Origin: Crambe crambe
Lineage: Eukaryota; Porifera; Demospongiae; Poecilosclerida; Crambeidae
Length of the DNA stretch: 64,000 bases
Assembly (NCBI GenBank): GCA_963924555.1
Contig: OZ004583.1
Coordinates: forward strand, 7,640,582-7,704,581
Reading direction: 5' to 3'
Made by a program: the position numbers and the translations under genes. The notes under the pieces were generated by a model. The model worked only from the letters and a program-made list of their open reading frames with translations. It had not been told where the DNA came from and did no database searches. This document shows, one piece after another, positions 59,857-64,000 of this stretch (position 1 is its first letter; the number at the start of each line of letters is the position of its first letter).

Positions 59857-62800
59857 TTAGCCAGTGCTATTGGAACCTCTTCCATCCTGAATCAGAAGAA
59901 AGAATAACCAAGAGATTGGTTATAATAGAAACATAGTCCTAGATATATAGTTATAGGCCTACTCATCCACTTTCACAGTTCAAAACTAACAATGTATAGA
60001 GCTGTGGGAAGGACGTAATGATTGGTAACTAATGCTATGAGGAAGTATGCATGTGCATAACTTTGTGGGTTTCATTATTGTCCTAATTAAAAAGAATGTT
60101 GTATCATCTGTATGTTACTTACCTCCTTTTTGAGTGGTTGGGGAGGTGAAAGTTTTGCTGGTTTCCTACCACTCTCCTGCATAGATGATATGGCTAGCTA
60201 TACAATGGCATTATCACTGGTTGGGTTCTTTCTTACGTACCTTACTGTTACCCAGAGCACTGTATTCTTCCCCACTTCCACCCTGGGTACTGGATGATTT
60301 GCTTATGTCTCCCTTCCCATAGTCCAGTGGAAGGTAGTGCTCACCCTCCTCTTTACATGCTTGGGCAGGTGAAGGTTTTGCTGGTTTCCTACCACTCTCC
60401 TGCATGGATGATATGAAATTACTACTGTACAATTACATTATCACTGGTTGGGTTCTTTCTTACGTACCTTACTGTTACCCAGAGCACTGTATTCTTCCCC
60501 ACTTCCACCCTGGGTACTGGATGGCTTGCTTATCTCTCCCTTCCCATGGTCCAGTGGAAGGTAGTGCTCACCCTCCTTATTACGTGCTTGGGAAGGTGAA
60601 GGTTTTGCTGGTTTCCTACCACTCTCCTGCATGGATGATATGAAATTACTACTGTACAATGACATTATCATTCGTTGGGTTTTTCCTTACCTTACTGTTA
60701 CCCAGAGCACTGTATTCTCCTCCATTTCCACCCTGGATACTGGATGGCTTGCTTATGTCTCCCTTCCCATAGTCCAGTGGAAGGTAGTGCTCACCCTCCT
60801 CTTTACGTGCTTGGGCAGGTGAAGGTTTTGCTGGTTTCCTACCACTCTCCTGCATGGATGATATGAAATTACTACTGTACAATTACATTATCACTGGTTG
60901 GGTTCATTCTTACGTACCTTACTGTTACCCAGAGCACTGTATTCTTCCCCACTTCCACCCTGGGTACTGGATGGCTTGCTTATCTCTCCCTTCCCATGGT
61001 CCAGTGGAAGGTAGTGCTCACCCTCCTCATTACGTGCTTGGGCAGGTGAAGGTTTTGCTGGTTTCCTACCACTCTCCTGCATGGATGATATGAAATTACT
61101 ACTGTACAATGACATTATCACTGGTTGGGTTCTTTCTTACCTTACTGTTACCCAGAGCACTGTATTCTCCCCCATTTTCACCCTGGGTACTGGATGGCTT
61201 GCTTATGTCTCCCTTCCCATAGTCCAGTGGAAGGTAGTGCTCACCCTCCTCTTTACATGCTTGGGCAGGTGAAGGTTTTGCTGGTTTCCTACCAGCCTGC
61301 AATTACTACTATACAATGGCATCATCATTGGTTTGTTTTTTCCTTACCTTACTGTTACCCAGAGCACTGTATTCTTCCCCATTTCCACCCTGGGTACTGG
61401 ATAGCTTATCCTTACTTCCAGCCCCTTTACTTCCCTTCTTGTGGTCCAGTGGGAGGTAGTGTTGATCCTTATTGGGACATACTTGGGAAAGTGAGGAACC
61501 ACCACTTGCCTGGAGTACATACACAAATGGAAAGTATGCGTAAGTAATACGGTATGTTTGTTTTCCCTCATTATGACTTTCACATCCTTACCCTGCTATT
61601 ATTGAGAGCACTGTATTCCTCTCCTCCTCCACTTTCTCTTGCTGGTTTATCCTTATGTCCATGTCTACTGCCTCCTTTCCCATGGTCTAGGGGACAGTAA
61701 TGAGAGTCTTCACCCTTATCCTTGGAGGCAGGTTCCTCTCCTTTAGACTACATGATGAAAGAGTGGGACTAGCTACACTGTCACTACAAATGACTCTACA
61801 TACTCCATCAGTTGGAAGTTCATCCTTGTATTCCTGATACAGTCTCTCTTGTGTCTCCAGTTTAGCTTCCATATATGATTGTCCTGGTTTTCTGAATTCA
61901 TCTGCATTGAGATCTTGCAACTCCTTCACTCTCCCTCCTACACCATGCTCCAACTCTTCTAGTTTTTGATCTTTCTGCTAGAATATAGTCACAACAGAGG
62001 AATAATCAAATTGACATAACTAAAAGATTAATAGAATACTTGCCAGCTTATTTACTTCCCAGTCTTTCTTTCTTGGTTTGTGCTGAATAGTATTTGATAA
62101 ACTTCTATGCAAACATTTCTGCCAGAAACTCATTTGCTACAGTCAATATGCATAGTACACACGTAATTAATCCTGATAATAATTGCTATGATAATTAAAG
62201 CAGAATCTATGCAAGCAGCATGCAATCCATAGCTACCTCACTGCTCTTCTTTTTGTAGTTGGGTAAACCTGTGTAAAGATAGAGTGAAAGAGATTCATTC
62301 TTGAGATTCATACATTGGACACTCCCTTTAGGCCTAGATATTTAATATCCCTTACTGATATAATCCACAACCAAATATATTCCAGCAGCCACAAATATTA
62401 GGAGACTGACATCTGAGAAAACATGTGCTGAAATTATGAGACCATCTCTAGAAGACTGCCAAGTAGGATCACATGTATCTGCATGTACACAATTATTGGT
62501 GATTATAACCTGAGAGAATGCTTACTTTTTTGTAGTCCAACATGAAATCCCACTGCTACCCACAACACAAGAGATACAAATATCAGAACGAATCCTGTCA
62601 TAGAGAGACCCAGTGACAGCCATGGTCCTGAGGAAGCAAGATGAATGACACCTTTCTTAAATACCATCCAAGTAATGATCACTCCAAGTACAATAGCCAC
62701 ACTTAATAGTATCACACCCACAACCAGTAGACCTTGATTTGTAGATGTCAATCGTGCACCTACACACATTATTTATATCATTGGCTATGTTTGCATGAGA

Positions 62801-63901
62801 ATATTCTAATTCACCTTCACCAGAAATGAAGTTTCCTCTGACCTGAAGGTTAAGAGAAGAATTAGTGTTGATGGTCACCTGATAATAATGAATTTTAGCA
62901 GCATCTATGACAGTTATCTGGAGAGGGGAATTGAGGGAGGTAGACAATGAAAGGCTCAGGTCCTGGTAAGCAGAGTCACGGCCATATTGGAAGAAACAGT
63001 CTCCTTTTCTCATAGGGTAGGAACAGAGGACAGAGGTCACACAGCCCTCAGAGGAGAAGGAAACATCAAAAGAAGACGAGATTGAAGTGTCTATCTCAAG
63101 GGTATTATTAGCTATACATACATATGCTATAATTCAACTCACTTAGAGATGTGGAGGTGTTAGTTGATCCAAAGGCTCCTGTAACATTAACCCTGACAAA
63201 ATAACTTTGGTCTGTTTGATCTGAGAAGGAGAGGGGGAAGGATATGGAGCAGAGGTTATCACTGCAGCTGTCAGAGTTGATCATCCTCTGATCCACCCTC
63301 TCCCTTGTGCTGTCCCCCAGGACAACTGTGTAGCTTAGGAGTTGATGAAAGGAGCATCTATCAGAAAAGGATTGTGTCTGAAAGGGAAAAAAGAGAATAA
63401 TTATGGTTAATATAGCTATGTATAGTAGCAACACACAGTGTGGCTAACCTGTTGCATCCACTGTACTGTCAGCTCATTTAGTCGTCCATTCTGATCATAC
63501 ACAGGTAAGACTGTAATGTCAGGAGCTGCATGTATTATAAGTAATTCATCTCTTCATATAACATAATCCACACTGTAAAATGAAAGTATTTACTGCACAC
63601 CATTTTGTCCCAATGCACACACAGTTTTGTTTTAATTAGTGTGCAGTAAACACTTTCATTTTTACAGTGTAAGCTTACAAATACTAACCCAACCCAATTC
63701 CTTAAGTTAAAAAAAAAGGCTCAAAAGTGCATTCATATTAACTACTATGCACAACTATGCCCTTTTACTCTGAATACCTCGTAACTGGACCATAAAATTA
63801 TCTCTGGCCCCTTCTTGGTTCCCACAGTTGATGGCATTGACACTGAAGGAGAAGCGTGTCCCCAGGACCAGTCCAGAGCAATTGTAACTCTCACTGGGTC
63901 T
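59857..63901 (-). CDS. G9: FN3/three-TM receptor with seven ITAM-like tail exons (partial, 5' end beyond window)
   Basis: Exons in coding order: E4 63778-63901, E5 63449-63525, E6 63143-63377, E7 62815-63090, E8 62652-62759, E9 62526-62627, E10 62356-62478, E11 62237-62268, E11b 62044-62136 (GC donor), E12 61804-61977, E13 61592-61747, E14a 61348-61509, b 61141-61296, c 60918-61076, d 60691-60849, e 60468-60626, f 60241-60399, g 60123-60176, E15 59857-59886 (DGRGSNSTG, stop). All 845 codons in view are open and in phase; E1-E3 must lie right of 64000. After three TM helices, the tail has a basic start ([10 protein letters not shown]), a charged helix (E12, QSYMEAKLE), then seven exons. Each of these carries HYxPLD and (E/G)EYSAL: two YxxL about 20 residues apart, as in stretched ITAMs. 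The likely role is a phosphotyrosine-signalling surface receptor. Confidence 0.85.
60123..61509 (-). repeat. Tandem array of exon-intron units in G9
   Basis: Units of about 225 bp (159-bp exon plus a 64-68-bp intron) repeat from 60123 to 61509. Units b-f are very similar, a is diverged, and g keeps only the exon start. All exons are phase 0-0 and multiples of three, so copy number can change without breaking frame. Two sub-types alternate: DYGKGD (b, d, f) and DHGKGE (c, e), pointing to duplication of a two-unit block. Confidence 0.93.
63571..63670. repeat. Short palindromic MITE in G9 intron 4
   Basis: CACTGTAAAATGAAAGTATT pairs with ACACTTTCATTTTTACAGTG at the right end; the same family sits in the same intron of G3. 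Confidence 0.7.
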
Positions 63902-64000
63902 CTATAATATATATTAAAAAACAAACGAGAGAAGAATAATTATTGGATATAATAATGTAGCAGTGTAATTATCAACTTATTTCACTCTTAATTAGCTCTC

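Noticed and set aside
60112..61547. CRISPR-like regular repeats, and plus-strand frames across them
   Set aside because: The repeats are exon plus intron units of G9 with splice sites and codon-level conservation on the minus strand; the genome is eukaryotic.
1..64000. tRNA, rRNA or bacterial operon signals
   Set aside because: None seen on either strand; spliced genes exclude a bacterial source.

Overview
The window looks like compact, AT-rich nuclear DNA of an invertebrate metazoan. Genes are split into short exons with small GT-AG introns (a few GC-AG), and transposons, microsatellites and TAGCTAGC-rich spacer fill the rest. Base style and gene content (FYVE finger; Ig/FN3 receptors in tandem) suggest a demosponge, perhaps Amphimedon-like. 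The taxon is an inference; no species marker is present.

Main content: from about 3.8 kb to the right edge lies a tandem cluster of one multi-exon receptor family that I could resolve exon by exon. The shared plan is E1 signal peptide, E2 Ig-like domain, E3+E4 first fibronectin III (FN3) domain, E5+E6 second FN3, E7 a Cys-containing FN3-like domain, and E8, E9 and E10 with one transmembrane helix each. A tyrosine-rich cytoplasmic tail follows. Two unrelated tails sit on the same chassis: tail V (one exon, repeated VYG-type tyrosines ending near EYDYV) and tail I (many small phase-0 exons, each with two YxxL motifs, ITAM-like).

Layout: 1-3.1 kb, 3' exons of a FYVE-finger gene (+). 3.7-4.8 kb, broken receptor exons and a decayed palindromic element. 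5.3-8.6 kb, G1, an intact 11-exon tail-V receptor (-), with promoter near 9.2 kb. 9.6-10.3 kb, gag-like zinc-knuckle remnant. 10.7-11.9 kb, G2 pseudogene. 12.3-15.9 kb, G3 (-), tail V with a threefold 105-bp repeat. 19.1-21.4 kb, G4 pseudogene, a tail-I end abutting a tail-V gene front. 22.0-26.0 kb, insertions, a second gag remnant and tandem palindromic units. 26.7-29.8 kb, G5 (-), two frame lesions. 30.6-33.6 kb, G6 pseudogene (-). 33.8-36.8 kb, inverted-repeat elements. 37.1-56.7 kb, G7 (+), whose front exons (with a duplicated E2-E3 cassette) are separated from E4-E13 by a transposon-filled intron of about 11 kb. 57.3-58.3 kb, G8 (-), only E1-E3. 59.9-63.9 kb, G9 (-), tail I with seven tandem ITAM-like exons, running off the right edge.

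How they may work together: the architecture (secreted N-terminus, Ig/FN3 ectodomain, three membrane passes, inside tail with multiplied phosphotyrosine sites), copy number and gene-to-pseudogene turnover fit a rapidly evolving surface recognition and signalling locus. That role is inferred from architecture only. Coordinates of exons were read by hand from splice sites and frame continuity.
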